Counted from the first letter of the stretch, positions 24,001 to 39,000 are shown. The stretch is 64,000 bases of DNA from Nematostella vectensis (GCF_932526225.1 NC_064037.1:13095703-13159702); one strand, 5' to 3'. The notes: generated from the letters alone by a model not told the origin. A program made the numbers and translations.

Positions 24001-27000
24001 ATATGGTAGAGCAAGGCAGTCTAAGCTCGCTCTCCTTGATGTACACTCGTGCAACTTACTGAGCGTCTCTATAGCGATATTGTTTGACTTTTTGCTTTAT
24101 TGTCTACCTTAAGGTCTTCCTCTAGCGATGTGGTAGAGCAAGGCAGTCTTAGCTCGCTCTCCTTGACGTACTCGTGTAACTTACTGAGCGTCTCTATCAT
24201 AGAGATATTGTTTTACTTGTTGCTGTATTGTGTACCTTAAGGTCTTCCTCTAACGATGTCGTAGAGCTAGGCAGTCTTAGCTCGCTCTCCTTGATGTACT
24301 CGTGCAACTTACTGAGCGTCTCGCACACACGTACACAGGATCTCCCCTAAAATGACACCTTGATATAAGTGAAGAAAACAAAAGATCGCACTTCGAGGAG
24401 GCACCTCAAATGTTGGCTTGCTATATTTAAATAGTTTCTCTCAGCCGCTATTTTGTCTTTCTAGCATGGCAGAGAACATACACACTTTGGAAAGTATTTC
24501 GATGTTTTCGTTTGTATTTGGTTAAATGAAGTATAAAACATTGATTTTAGATTTCTTTTTGTGTGATTTTTCGAAATTTCGACAAATAATATGGTAAGAA
24601 AACAATAGCATAGGTGTGGATGACAAAGGCCTTTCAAATATCTGTGAACGCTTGAAAAGAGATCTTGGTAAATCGTCTTTCGTTCCGTGCCGGGTGCTCT
24701 TTTCTAGGGACTATCACACATTACTCTCGCTCTTATAATATTGTCGATCCTGGGATATATTGTCGTTGGGATATACTGTGTGGTATGCCTTATGTGCATC
24801 GGCTTTCGTTGAGAGGGGAGGATAGAGTGGTGGAGGCGGAGGAGGGGGGTGGCTTTCAAACCATATATTGACCCAATCTACTGTGTCGTATACCTTTAGT
24901 GGAGAAAGGTGCCTTTCGTTGTACTTCGTGTACTGTCTGAGAGAAGAGCTGCTGTTGTACATGTACACAGTCACCAGGTTGTTAAGAGTGCCTTTGGGAA
25001 CAACCGTCAAGCACTTGATTATTGTAGACGTCTGCGGATGGATCACACCCGTTCAACACTATAAGCATTAGCACATAACATCTAGAAAAAGTGTATCTAG
25101 ATAACATCTAGAAAAAGGGTATAAATAGTGGCGACAAACACAAAAGCACAAGAGAACGAAGCTGGGGTGTGTTTCGAGAAAAAACGCAAGGCGGGATCCA
25201 AAGTATTAACTCGCTGACCACGAACCATTTAGCTCTGATAATAGGTCACTAGATCCATCTAGAAACTTTTCTATCCCTTCTTAACTACCAACGAAGGGTT
25301 CAACCGGAGCGAAATCATCTTGTCACATGGGCAGGAAGGGGTCCGGACTCCTCGGACCCCTCCTGGGCACTCGCCTGCATAGAAGGTTATAGTACTCACC
25401 TTAAACCGGTTGTCAAGCGTTGTGTGGGTAAAGTCCACCACTAGTTCCCAGGGTCTGTCATTGAATGGCTCCAACACAAGCAACATATGGTAGATCAGGA
25501 GTTCGTCATTAATGACGTCGGGCCTGAAATCAGTAACACGATATAAAATGTTGTTTTTTGTATTGCGGTTAATTATGGAAGTGCTAATGTTTAAGAAGTC
25601 AGCGAATCTCAAGCACAAGAAACATATTTTTCCCGCTTTCCAAAACGCCTAAGCAGACAACAATGAGGGAACAGCAGGAGGATTGTGCTATTCACAGAGC
25701 TTAGAAACCGCGCATCTTGCACCATTTCTGACAGGTAATAACTAACATAAAGAGAAAGGTACCTACCGAAATCGTCGCGCGATGTAATAGAAAACCGGAT
25801 TACCAGCATTCGATCTTCCACCCTAAAATAAAACGAAATTAATAAGAGCTGTGTCCCGACACATGGCGTTTCATACATTCTGCGGGGCGTGATGGTGAAT
25901 AATTCTGAACAACCCACAACGGTGAACCCCGGCCTTAGAATCGCTTAACTGACGCCTTAGCACTGCGTTACTGAAGCTGACCTGATAAAAAATATTTTGC
26001 GATCGGATTGACTGCAGGTCATCTTGACTTCCTTCAGCGTGTCTCGCCATAAATTCCTCGAACCTTGAACCGCCATGAAACGGCCACCTGGGAAGTAATA
26101 TAAATAGCTGAGATGGGAAAACGCAAAAAAAGGGAAATCTGACAGAGCCAGGCAGTAAAGAACATTGGCATGTCTTGACATAAACCCATCGTACGTTAAG
26201 CCAAAGTAACAAAACAAAGGACAAAGTATAGGACAATAAGGCGTTAAATGGTATGATGTGGATGTCTCCGCATAAATTTTTCAAAAGGCCATTAAAAGAA
26301 AAAAAAGGGCAAGTACATGTCATATTTTCTGTCCCATGCTATAAAAAGGCCAACTTATAGGGAATATCAAAAAGTGTGAAAAGCATCTTTCCTTACTTCG
26401 GGTCAAAGGTCATCTTATGCTGGTCGGGTGGGCCGATGTGAGCTAGAAGGGTAGACATCTTCTCGAATGGTCGACGACCAAACGCTTTGTACTCCCTGAA
26501 AGGAACAACAAAACATCATGCGTAACTGTAACTGTTTTTTTTTTTCGATAAAAGTTTTAGGCTACCGTATAACACTTAATTTTCGCGACGTCAAAATTTC
26601 CCGATTTTGAGATGGCGATATTTCGCGACACTTTATTTTTGCCATTTTCCTATTTTCGTAAAAAAACAGATCCCTTTATCGCTAGCGATACCTTCTAGTA
26701 GCGAGGTAGGTGCCTATCTTCTCCTGATTGTCCCATAGTAGCTTATGCAAGCTGAAGACACTACCATCGCTCAGAAAGGAGTACGAGGCTGACTCGGATG
26801 GTAAACTTGAGCAGTCCGTCGATACGCTTTCCAAGAACCTGAAACAGATTTTACAAACTCGTCATCAAATACGCATTAGTAAAGCCCAGTGCACATTACC
26901 GCTGCCAAATAGGTCTTCGGAATGGGATGCAGCCAATTGATCGACAATAGCCTGTTAGCATGCGGTCGTTTGTAGGTTGGCCTACTGCAACTTGACCTAC

Positions 27001-30000
27001 TGCAACTTTCTTGGTGGTATAAATGACTTTGTGGCACAGCTAAGAAAATAAATAACATAAAATACTACTGCACAACTTACTTTCTTGTTTTCTCAAAGTT
27101 TGCTTCAAGAAATCCGTTAAAAGGCTCCATGTATTTCTCCTTCGAGAAGAGCAAATGGTTGCCCAAATTTTGCAAAATCTAAAAAGATTAGTATTCATTA
27201 GCCCCTGAATTTAAACAAAAGCAAAAGAAGATGTTGGGAACTGGCAGCTTACCTTGGACACGTTCATCAGTCCCCTTCGGATCTTGTCTGAGGGAGGCTC
27301 GTCGGTTATTCCGACCATGTGTGGGGAAACTGCAGCAAAAATACATTAGCTTACAAAGAGTAATGTTATTCCGACCATGTGTGGGGGAACTGCAGCAAAA
27401 ATACATTTGCTTACAAAGGGTTTGTTGAAAGGACACTCCTGTCTTATGCCTTGCTACACTTGGTTATCAAGAATGTCCAGAGGAAATGCGAAGGTTCTAG
27501 GAGGATGTGCGCTAAGATAAAATATTTTAGAGAAACAAGATTGCGCTGCTACCAAAGATTAAGAAAATATGTCTTATGGACTGGCCATTAAGGCAAAGAT
27601 GTCCAGTAGAGAAGGAATGTGTGAAGGAATGTTCACGAGGAAGTGCCGTGGGATATATTCTAGAGAAACAAGGAGATTGCACTGCTTCAAAATAGTATAA
27701 AATATATATACACCCTATTCCAATAAAACTTGTCAACGCAAACGGCGAATGGCAATTGCCAAATGGCAGTTCTACAACCGAAAGGTGATTATGGTAAATA
27801 AACGTGGTAAATAAACTCTAACGATGTCAGAAGCATGTATTAATTACATTTAATGGATAAACGTTGTTTTATTTATATTTTTCTGAATTTAGAGCAAATA
27901 TTTTCGGATCCATGGGTCCTTTCGGTCGTAGAACTTCCATTTGTCAATCGCCATTTGCCGTTTGCACTGACAACGTTTTTTGAAATAGGTGTATGGCCGT
28001 GATAAAGGACATACGAACAGTAAGAAACACCTGAACATGGCGGCCACACACACAGACCAAGAATACAATTAAAAAATATTCGCTCATTTAAAGATGTCTT
28101 TTATAATGGTCAAGCGTAAAAAGATGACGCTGTTCCCGATAACTGACAAATGTCAACTTACTAATGGCTGGGTTGATAAAGCGTAGGAAGATTGCACTAT
28201 TCACGGCTTCCGTGCTGTTCCTTGGGAACCTTTGCTGCACAACCTGATGAGTTCAACACAAAATTAGAGTTAGGGCTACATCCTGACACTACATACAAGG
28301 TCTACATCCTGACACTACATACGAGGGCTACAACCTGACACTACATACAAGGGCTACATCCTGAATACTACATACGAGGGCTACATTCTGAACACTACAT
28401 ACGAGGGCTACATCCTGAACACTACATACGAGGGCTACATCCTGAACACTGCATACGAGGGCTACATCCTGACACTACATACGAGGGCTACATTCTGAAC
28501 ACTACATATGAGGGCTACATCCTTAACACTACATACGAGGGCTACATTCTGAACACTACATACGAGGGCTACATCCTGAACACTACATACGAGGGCTACA
28601 TCCTGAACACTGCATACGAGGGCTACATCCTGACACTACATACGAGGGCTACATTCTGAACACTACATATGAGGGCTACATCCTGAACACTACATACGAG
28701 GGCTACATTCTGAACACTACATACGAGGGCTACATCCTGAACACAAAAAGCACGTGGTCGACAACACACACAACCAGCACACGTGGATGCTACGTTAATG
28801 ACACACCATCAGCAGTATAGGGATCAATAAAACTGCAACAACGATTGACGAGCTTGACAAACTATAAGTGCCACGTGATTTCAAATGACAAAGGTGATAT
28901 GGTGATGAATGGTACATCTTCCAGCACATTCAATTGTTAAAGGCTCACATGAGCAACACGTGAATAAATTAAATCATCCACGGCTTATATGGATCAATGC
29001 CCACTACATCTACACACTACACTACATTTAGATCCACTTACTCTTTTGAGACAGTGACATAAACTTCGGAGAGGGACCGGTAAACTAAAATGGAAACAAG
29101 AAATCGTCAAAAATACACGATTATTTACGAAGACCCTCACCACCGCCATCGCGGTAATATTATGCACGTAGCGGCTAAATTTGACGACTAGTTGTGACGA
29201 TTTAGAAAAATAAGCAAGTTGTTTTTTTTAGGGTTAAAATTGACAAATGTAATTTCAGATGGTTTATTGATAGGTGGCCATCAGTCCAACACGATTTATT
29301 TACTGATTCAGCAAGAGGCCTGTCGTGCGGCGTGCGCTAACAACGATGCAAGAATCTATACTACATATAATACGCTAAGGAATGGACTGTTGACCAGCTT
29401 TTACGAAAGAACTGCTAAGCTAGAAAACTCAGAAACTCAGAAACCACGCCATTTCCACATATTGCCGGAGAGGAGGTGTGCAAAATGTTTTTTTTTTTCA
29501 AGATTATAACGGATATAAAAGTTCTGAAATATACCTTAAAAAGTTTTGTACAACAAGGAATTGTTTTTCGTGAATATTTCACGGGTAGCCACTAGTATAT
29601 CATATTGCTGCTGCTGTGAATATACGTGCCAGTATAAATACCCGATTATGTACGAAGACACAATAGCGTATGCTGGGACGAGAAATTTGTGTAATTGTAA
29701 ATTCAGCGAGTATCTTATCACAAGGGAATGTTACCGGAGAGCAATGCCTGAGGTCAGAGCGTTCGTGCCATAATGTAAATCTAAACTAAGTGTCCACAGA
29801 CTTTTGAGACAGCCTGCAGGGAGCTAGCCTGCAGGAAGCTAAGAGGGAAAGAAAGGAAAACTTCTATCATTTGGTCATCCTCTTTTGCGCTTGCTATAAA
29901 AGTTTAACCGCTTGTGCTTTTAGAACTTCGTGCAATACCTTCACTGGTTTGACATTACCTGTCTGCTGATGCAGTGATCTTGTCCACGAATTCCTGGGCG

Positions 30001-33000
30001 AGTTTAATCAGGTTGTTTCTGTTCGCCTCTATGTTCTCGTCATTCTCAATTCTAAAAAAAGATCAATTTTAACGTTGTTTTTCCTATTTTGAGTAATCTG
30101 CAAACTCTTGACAACTGCCTAACCGCCTTTTAGACTCCTAAAATTATATTTCGATTTCTTCTGCCTGATTACTCTTTGTTCCCTGTGACTGGTCAACATT
30201 TTGTGGTGATTCAGTGTAATCAAAAGCCACTTAAAGGAAACAAACCCCCGCCATTTTATGCTCCCGCTCAATGCCGAGTGACTCAAAGCATCCATTTTCA
30301 TCGGCCATTTCAAGCGAGTAACCAAGATATTATCAATCAAATATCGTCAATAACGCATCAGATTTCATTTATTGTTATTTTGAAGTGTCCTTGCGAATAA
30401 ACCGCTGTGTTTTCAATTATAAAAAGCAACAAAAGAGTGGTTGGTTGATCGACATTCATTAAGTGGTGATAAAACCCCACAGATAGGCAACTAAATATGA
30501 ATGTATTTTACGGGTGAACGTGTTTACAGCGATTTTAAATATACGAAAACTGCTAAACCACTTCATGACTCCCATCATACAAACTAACGGAGTTGACATG
30601 ACGGAAAAACATGGAAAACGCGCAATTCCAGATATAGAGACGAGACACAATTTCTTACGATGGCTATAGGTTCCTTGTATTGCGGACCGATTTTCAAAAC
30701 ACAAATAACGTGAGGCCGAAGTGCACATAACCAGATTTTGGCTTTTTAAAATGACTTTTCCTTAATCGTCATTTCCCTGTGTATCAGTTCAGGGACGAAA
30801 AGCTCAAATTTCAATGACACTTTACAAAAAGTCGCATCAATTTTAAAAAAGTCGCACTTGATATTTTGTTTGCTATAAGTTACTAAATACTCAGAGAAAT
30901 TCTCAACCTTATTCGATGTAAAATGGGCTTATTTGAAGCGTCACGTCATGTTTTTTCTGTCATGTCAACGGAGTTACATTTGGTGCTTTTTGATTGGTCA
31001 ACGCCTTGCGGAGTGGCGGCGTGATTGGAAACCATTGCAGTGCTGGCCAATGTAAACACTTCAAGAATGTTGAATGACGGAAGCCAGAAAGCGATGTAGC
31101 TGTTGGAAGTCGCTGGAAGAGTTCGGAGTATATTAAAAAAAACGCAGTGACTTATTCGTTTGCCGGAAGAAAACGCACTGGATGATAATGACGTTTTGAA
31201 GGCGAGACACAGCTTGGAATTACCCAGGGTAACATGGGGTCATACCGCCGAACACACGCTAAATCCCCTTCTACTTTCACTCTTTTACCTTTCTGGGTCG
31301 ACTTCAAATGATGTTGTGTTCTTGATCAAATCAGAGACAAGAGGCTCGAGCAACGTTTGAAGATAGCTGGTCCCGTAGACCTTAAAGCAGAAGGACATCA
31401 CCTTACTTGCCAGGCTGTTTCCACGGAACAGGGTTTGTACCCCTTCAGCACTCCGAACCTGTCACATGGAAGGCAACACAAGGCATTAGACAAACAAACA
31501 GCGTGGATCTGCAATAAGAGGAAGTGAAGGCGGAAGGGTGGGTTTGGCAACACGAATACTGGTATTAGGCAAACAGCATGGACCTGTCACATGGCAGTAG
31601 TGGACGAATATGACACATGCAAACCTGCAAAGATTATGATGAATTTGAAACCCCTACAGCGTAGAGTTGACAGCGTATAATAATTTCTATTAACATGCCA
31701 ATTATAACTCATTTCTGAGTTCTAAGCGCGCTTAATTGTTTGTCTTCTCGTGCCAAAGCTACTTTTATATATCTATCATATCTAAACTTTAGGAAAGAAT
31801 AACACTATAGCATTTCATGGAACGGGAAAGCGCGCTACGATTAGTGGAAGAAGGTAAATTAGGGAAAGAAAAAATACAAGGTGATTGGGAATAAAAAAAA
31901 CAGATCGTCTCTATCTTTACCTCCAGTGCAAAGATGTTCTTCAGGAGCTTTGACAATATGTTTTTACTGTCGAACAATGTCACGAGAACTTGGGCAAGCT
32001 CGTCCTGAAACAAACACAAATAATCAAAAATAGAGAATAATTAGTAACTTTACCCTCACAATACGGTGGGTGGCTTACAGTGAGGACACGGAAAGCGGGC
32101 CGTGAACAACTTTGAGGGATCACAATCGGCTTAAACACCGTAAAAAGGGTCACGATAACACGGACTAAGTGTCCGTCTGTTCAAAGGTCCTCATTTCAAT
32201 TCGTTCAATTTCCAAATGTTTAGGTGTCAAATGTCGAAATAATGTACTAGTATTAAAAAACGACATTTGTCGTGAAAAACCAACAGTACTCCTAGACATT
32301 GTTCTTCCCTTAAGCAAATGAAACCACCGTCTTCTCTTTAAAGGCCTTTAAATAAAATATGAAGAGTTTGTAACAAAAATAGTGTAATAAATCCATTTCC
32401 ATCCTCACCACGAGATCATGTTCAAGTGTCTACTTACAAGTTGTTGAGACGGTACCACGCTGACCAAAGCCATGGCGATGGGGAGTTCCCCCTTCTCCCC
32501 TGTCAGAGTTACCAGCTCGACTATCCGGTCAAACCGATCCATCAGTACTGTATCAGCCAAGTTGTCAAATTCTGTCCCCTACAGAAAAAAAAAAAACATG
32601 GTAATCAGAGGACAAAACACCAGTACAAAAATTACCACTTGCTTCCACGTTGAGAGATGGTGGAAGTAATCAAATAAGTGGTTACTTCTAATTCGACGAT
32701 AGCAGTTTAGACATCCAGAGTCAGAAAAAAGAGTCAGAAAAAAATATGGTGCTTTACCGTGACAAAATGCTGCGCCGAAACGTTGCAATTCAACGAAAAT
32801 AATTGTGCCGAAATGATTGTGTGTCAAAACACTGATATACGAACCGTTTGTATGTTGCGCCAAAAAGATGGCATGTCGCGCCGAAACGTTGGTATACTAC
32901 ACCTAGCCGTTTTTGGTTGGACTATTTGCCACCGCTTAAGAATGTCGTTTGTTAGTTGGGATTATGTATAGGAATCTATCAATCTTTGTTAATAGAAGAA

Positions 33001-36000
33001 TACTCCACCTGCTGAAGAATCTTGGTCAATACTTCCATAAACACTGCCCTTGTCTGAGGGTCGTCATGGTAACCAAGACCTGAAAGGCATTTACCAGGTC
33101 CAAGTCAATTGAGGGTAGAGACTTATTCAATTCGAAGTTCGTTTATTTAAACATTTATCATATTATGTGCATAATTTAGAAAGGACCTGAAAGGCATTTA
33201 CCAAGTCCAAGTTAATTTAGGGTGAAGACTTATTCAATTCGAAGTTCGTTTATTTAAACATTTATCATATTATGTGCATAATTTAGAAAGGCCATCCCGT
33301 GAATGTTCATACAAATATACTGTACTGTGTATGTACTGTACATTACGAATATAGATCAAGACGTACCCATAGATTTCATGAGGCCCGCATTTATGTCAAC
33401 GCTAAGGAGATTGGGCGGTTATAGACGTACAGATAGCGTACAAGATGTTAGCCTTAAGCAGGTTGGACAGTAACAGACGTACTAATAGCGTACATAAGGC
33501 CCGTGTCGATGTTGCCTTAAGCAGGTTGAACAGTAACAGACGTACCGATAGCGTACATGAGGACCGTGTCAATGTTGGCGTTGAGCAGGTTGAACAGAAA
33601 AAGACGTACCGATAGCGTACATGAGGCCCGTGTCAATGTTGGCGTTGAGCAGGTTGAACAGAAAAAGACGTACCGATAGCGTACATGAGGCCCGTGTCAA
33701 TGTTGGCGTTGAGCAGGTTGGACAGTAAAAGACGTACCGATAGCGTACATGAGGCCCGTGTCAATGTTGGCGTTGAGCAGGTTGAACAGAAAAAGACGTA
33801 CCGATAGCGTACAAGAGGCCCGTGTCAATGTTGGCGTTGAGCAGGTTGAACAGAAAAAGACGTACCGATAGCGTACATGAGGCCCGTGTCAATGTTGGCG
33901 TTGAGCAGGTTGAACAGAAAAAGACGTACCGATAGCGTACATGAGGCCCGTGTCAATGTTGGCGTTGAGCAGGTTGGACAGTAAAAGACGTACCGATAGC
34001 GTACATGAGGCCCGTGTCAATGTTGGCGTTGAGCAGGTTGGACATAGCTAGCACGGTGCTCTGGTGGAGGAGGTTGGTGGCGGTGGCGGATGCCACGTGT
34101 CTCTGATCCACGACGGATCCCCGCGGAGCCTTGCAACCGCTCATCAGGTTTATGAAGAGGGTGAAATACCTAGAAGACGACAGCAATAATCATTGTTATC
34201 ATCATCATTACAATAATGATAATTATCCCACTTATGCCATCATCAAAATCACAATCATCGCCATCATTATCACTAGTACCATAAAACCGCCAAAATCACC
34301 ACAATTATAACCATCATAACAATCATCACAATCATCACCATTACAACCATGATCATAATTACCATCACTGATCCTCACAATCGTCATCGTCATCATCAAA
34401 AACAACAAATGGCCCATTCCCATCGCCATTACAACCATCACTATCAACATTATCATCAACAAAATCATCCATATCCATTACAGTCATCGCCATAATCACC
34501 ATCTTCATCAATATCATTATTATCACCATCATTACTACCAGTACCACTACCACAATCCAGGTAGCGAACTCTAGAAAAAGCTGTAACTTTGCCTTAATAA
34601 TATCTGTCATTCTTCCTTTAGAATTAATTTCAAGGTGTCCCTCTACTTACTTAAGAAAAAGTTGTGACTTGGCATCTACAATATCTGTTTCCATTCCTTC
34701 GGGTTGAAGAGGTAAGCCAGAAAGTAACGACGCAATGGCACGCATTACAGTAGCGTCTAGTTCACTGTATATGGGGGGAAATTCATAATTCACTAAATAA
34801 TCAAGTCTACTTGTAATAACACAGGGGATATTATACAGAGCGATAATCATATTCGATAGGGAATTTAAATTGTGCCTCGTTGGTAATTGTCGTCTTTCAA
34901 GTGTGCTGGATATTATATAATATAATAAGTGGTTTCCATAATAAACTCCCACTCGACAACTGAATAGATGGGGCGTTTTACGGCATGTCACAATAAGGTT
35001 TTGAATGAGTCAGTCCGTAAATAAACAGTAGTGTACAGAAAAGGCTCAAGGCACCAGGATAGTATCTTTATGTTTCTCTGCTTGGAGCGCTTAGAAAACG
35101 GTTGATTTACAGTCAAATTTGTTGTTGCGCGACCTCGGCGAATCCAAATCCTTGTCTCGTTTGGGAATAGCCAGACACAAGCATTGGGGGCGATTTGTCT
35201 GGATTTGATTGTTTGGTTTGATTGACTACGCGCTATTCCCAAACTAAAATTCTGGGAGGTCTCGCAACAACGAATTTGGCTAAAAGCACTAAAATACTAT
35301 AACTTTTCTTATTTGAGTTACTTTGAGAGAACAGCGAGATCCATGGGTATGCCTTTCTTTTGGTCTGCGGAGTGGAGAACCCAGTCCGTCATGTACTCTA
35401 CGAGTTTATTCCTAAACTTCATCTCCTGATGGAAGAGCAGCTCCTCTCGCCTACCCATCACCTGCGATCAAATACCCACGAGAAATACATTAGAGCTATT
35501 ATCCTTACACCATAATTATATTGCCATCATCATTAGCAGGACATCACTAAAATCATTATCATCATCATCATAGTTACTGTTATTATCATTATCATGGTAC
35601 ACCTGATTATAAGAATCATCATTCATTCATCATAACCAAACATCATCATCATCATTGCAGGCATAGATATTTTCAAAATTATAAGATTAAGTGATTCTTC
35701 TAAAATGGCCGCATTCCTCCACTTAAGGTTTTTTTATCAAAGCCAGCAAACCACCCACATACACATATTTCAAATAAGGTTGCACTCCGAGAATCTGTGT
35801 ATCCCGTGCGTAATGGGTATCCAGTAAATAAGCAAATAATGTAAATAAAATACAAATCCAGGTTTCAAAAGCTGTAGGATACTTGTTTATGTTCTTATAA
35901 TCATTTACATGGCTTTCAGATACAAGGATTAGGCCGTTTATACGCTACCCATGAACCACCGCGGGTTACGACACATGGATTCTCAGAAGCAACCCTTTCT

Positions 36001-39000
36001 TGAAATAGGTGTATAGAGGAAAGCAGAGAAACGCTACACCCTAGTTAAATGAATTAAGCTCTTACCACATCGACGAGATTGCAGAGTTTGGTTTTTATTT
36101 GAAGGGCTTGTGTACTCAAGGGCAGGTTACGCACATACCTAAAATAAGGTTACAGCAACCTAAATAAAGACGAGCTCAATAATGTAGAAGTATTGGCCAA
36201 ATCTATAGGGGCGTGGACAGCAATGTCTAATAAACCTTGGAAACTGTAAGCGGACGAGGGATGCACGTAAAACAGACCAATGTCGATGGATTTCTAGCCT
36301 GTTAACCGGCCCTCATTTGGGGTTATTCGGATTTTTTTTAAACATGAAAACAGGAAATCCTGTGGCTCCAAAAGGCGCGGTTAGCTCTACATCGTAGCCT
36401 TGGTACAAATGATCGTTGGTTGGAAGTTTGTTGAACAGGCTTTTACGAATATCCCCAAATGACAGCCGGCTAGAAGGCTAGTGCATTATTAAATGTGGGA
36501 ATTTTAAAATATTTGTCATGAGAGCTTTTTTCAAAGCCATCAGTTTTCCATTGAGTTGAACGTAAAAATTTCCCCTTAATAAACCAGGTCATAAATAAAA
36601 CGGTTGCTAATTTAATTGTTTCTTGCTATTTCTTAGAGCCATCAGTTTTCCCCAGAAGTCAAACGTGAACATTTTCCGTTAATTAACCAGGTCATGAGTC
36701 ATATCTATAGCTGGGTTGCTGATAGAAGAAGCTCCTAGGTTTTGTTTTTTGTAATTCATTTTTTTGTATAAATTTAAGGGGCGGGGAGGGGGGAGATGTG
36801 TTACCTGATGAAAGTAAGGATCATGTTCTCTACACTGCCCAGCTGGAACCTCTCAGTTTGTCCCTTGTTGTCTAGTATGTACTTCATGATTACAATCACC
36901 TAGAGACAAGCACGTCAGAGTCAGTTTCCATGGCCCCCTTGAAGTACTTACCGCAGAAAAAGTACAACACTTACTTGGTCAACAAATAATGTATTGGTGT
37001 CTTGTACGATGGCCTGTGAAGGATTTTAAGAAAATGTTAACCTTCAAATAATTAGCAAATTGATAACTGCGCTACGTTTTGTGTACATAACACTGATCAT
37101 TGTGCAAAATGTCTTGCTTTTTGCTGTCTTTTATTCTCTTCATCCTTCGACGTAGTGTCACGCAAGAGACTGAAATTCCCGCCAAAACATCCGCTCGACC
37201 AATCAGAGGCTTTAGGGGCACCAACAAACGACGGCGCATCCTTCGCGACAGGCATCCCATAGTTCACTACTTTCTATAACTAGGGAGCTTCGCTAAATAT
37301 AAATAAAAATAAATATTTTTCCGGTTTTTTTTTTTAATTATTTTTATTTTCTACTTCCGTAGAAAAGAATTGAATCGGATTATAAAAGAGGGGAAAGACA
37401 GGTGGAACTTTAAAATGAGGAAGGCAGATCTTGATAAACAGCAGATAGTAATTGTCTGTAATTCGCAAGAGCATAAGCAAAAATAACTATATTCAAGGAA
37501 TTATCTATAGTCAAGAGAGGAAGTCGTAAGAGAAACAAAAAAGCATAATACAAGCGGGACAAAACGAGAGAGAAACCCAAAAATGACAAACCAGCCATAA
37601 ATAGAGACAAAAACATCTGCTTAATATTCTTATAAAAGGTAAGCTGTTCTGGACACAAGACGCGTCTAGCAATGAAAAGCCGCCATGGACAACAATACCA
37701 GACTTTGTGGGTCAAACCCCTTTTTTCATCAATATCATCAAAACCTCGTCTACAAGAATTCCCCATCATTCGCTGTGGCAGTCACCGTGTTATCAGTGAT
37801 TTTATCGCTTCTGATCACCTTTGCAAACTTTGTTGTACTGATGAGCATTGGACGGAACTCTTTTCGAAAAAGGCAAGCACACATTTTAATGTTTTCACAC
37901 ACCTTGGCTAATCTTCTAACCGGAATATTGTTCCTGCCATTGGCTGTTGGGTACATCGTAAGTAGTTCATTGAACGGTTCGTGTTCTTACCTTGTCCTGA
38001 CTATAACCGTGAACTGGCTATTAAGAGTTGTTTCGTACCTGACAGTTATTGCGAGTTGCATTAATCGCTACCTGAGTCTCTTCTGGGAACACCAGCACAC
38101 GAAATATGTGAATAAAAAACTGACTATTATCATTGCTGCCTCTATATGGCTGTTCAGCTCAATCATGTCCCCCCTGAGTGCCTTTCACTGTGTTCCGAAA
38201 TCAGGGTGGGCAATAGCTTTAACGGGAGGTGTAGGACTTGTTGTCCTAGTAGCGACGAACTACAAAATTATGAAGCTAGCGACAAAACACTCCACAAACG
38301 TACAAGAAAAGGAATCCACAGAGAGGAGAAAGACGCGGGAAAAATCAAGGAAGCAGAGAGTGACAGTCACGTATGTTATTTGGGTAGCATTGCTCAGCTA
38401 TCTTCCTATAGCAGTAACAATAAGCGTCATTGCAATACGCGGACTAACAGAAAATAACACAAAGACTTTTCAGATTTTAGACATAGTCTTCACGGCTGGC
38501 GCATTGATAGACCCTTTTGTATACAGGTGGAGAAACAGGGACATCAGAAAATCAGTAACATATACGCTAAGGAATTTTGTTGAGCCTATTTGGTCTAGAC
38601 CGACCACGTCAAGGCACTTCGACAGAAAAGTGAGAAAATTGGTAAAAGACAGTAATGGTAAATTGCGTAAAAGCGACAATATTTCTTTATTCCCCAACGC
38701 ACTAAGGTAAAAATAGAAAGGAAGTCGAGAATATCAACGAGAGTGGAAAAGAGGAAGAGAAGATCATTGGGAAGAGAGAAATAAGTGCAGAGGTAGAAGA
38801 TGTCGAGGAGAAGATTTAAAATATACGAAGATGAAAATGAACACATACAGGAAGAAAACTAAGGCCCTAGGAAGGGGAAGGCCCAGTCCCCCCCTTTTCT
38901 AGTCCAATAAAGATATAAAGATATTCCATCTTATTCGTTACGTAACAGTTGAAAGTCAAAACACGAAAAACGATAAAATCAAGAGAAAGTGAAAGAGGAA

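Noticed and set aside
22600-24235. Exon 48 copies as mutually exclusive alternative exons
   Set aside because: The copies lack the exon's real acceptor and first residues, have no good polypyrimidine tract, and carry an in-frame stop at each unit joint.
28262-28741. CRISPR-like regular repeat array
   Set aside because: Units are contiguous, without unique spacers, and the window is animal nuclear DNA. It is a minisatellite.
29219-29773. Two open frames in NF1 intron 37
   Set aside because: No recognisable domain, and composition resembles the surrounding intron.
37672-37911. Upstream ATG as GPCR start
   Set aside because: It lies in another frame and gives an 79-residue product without receptor features. 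The frame from 37685 gives seven helices.
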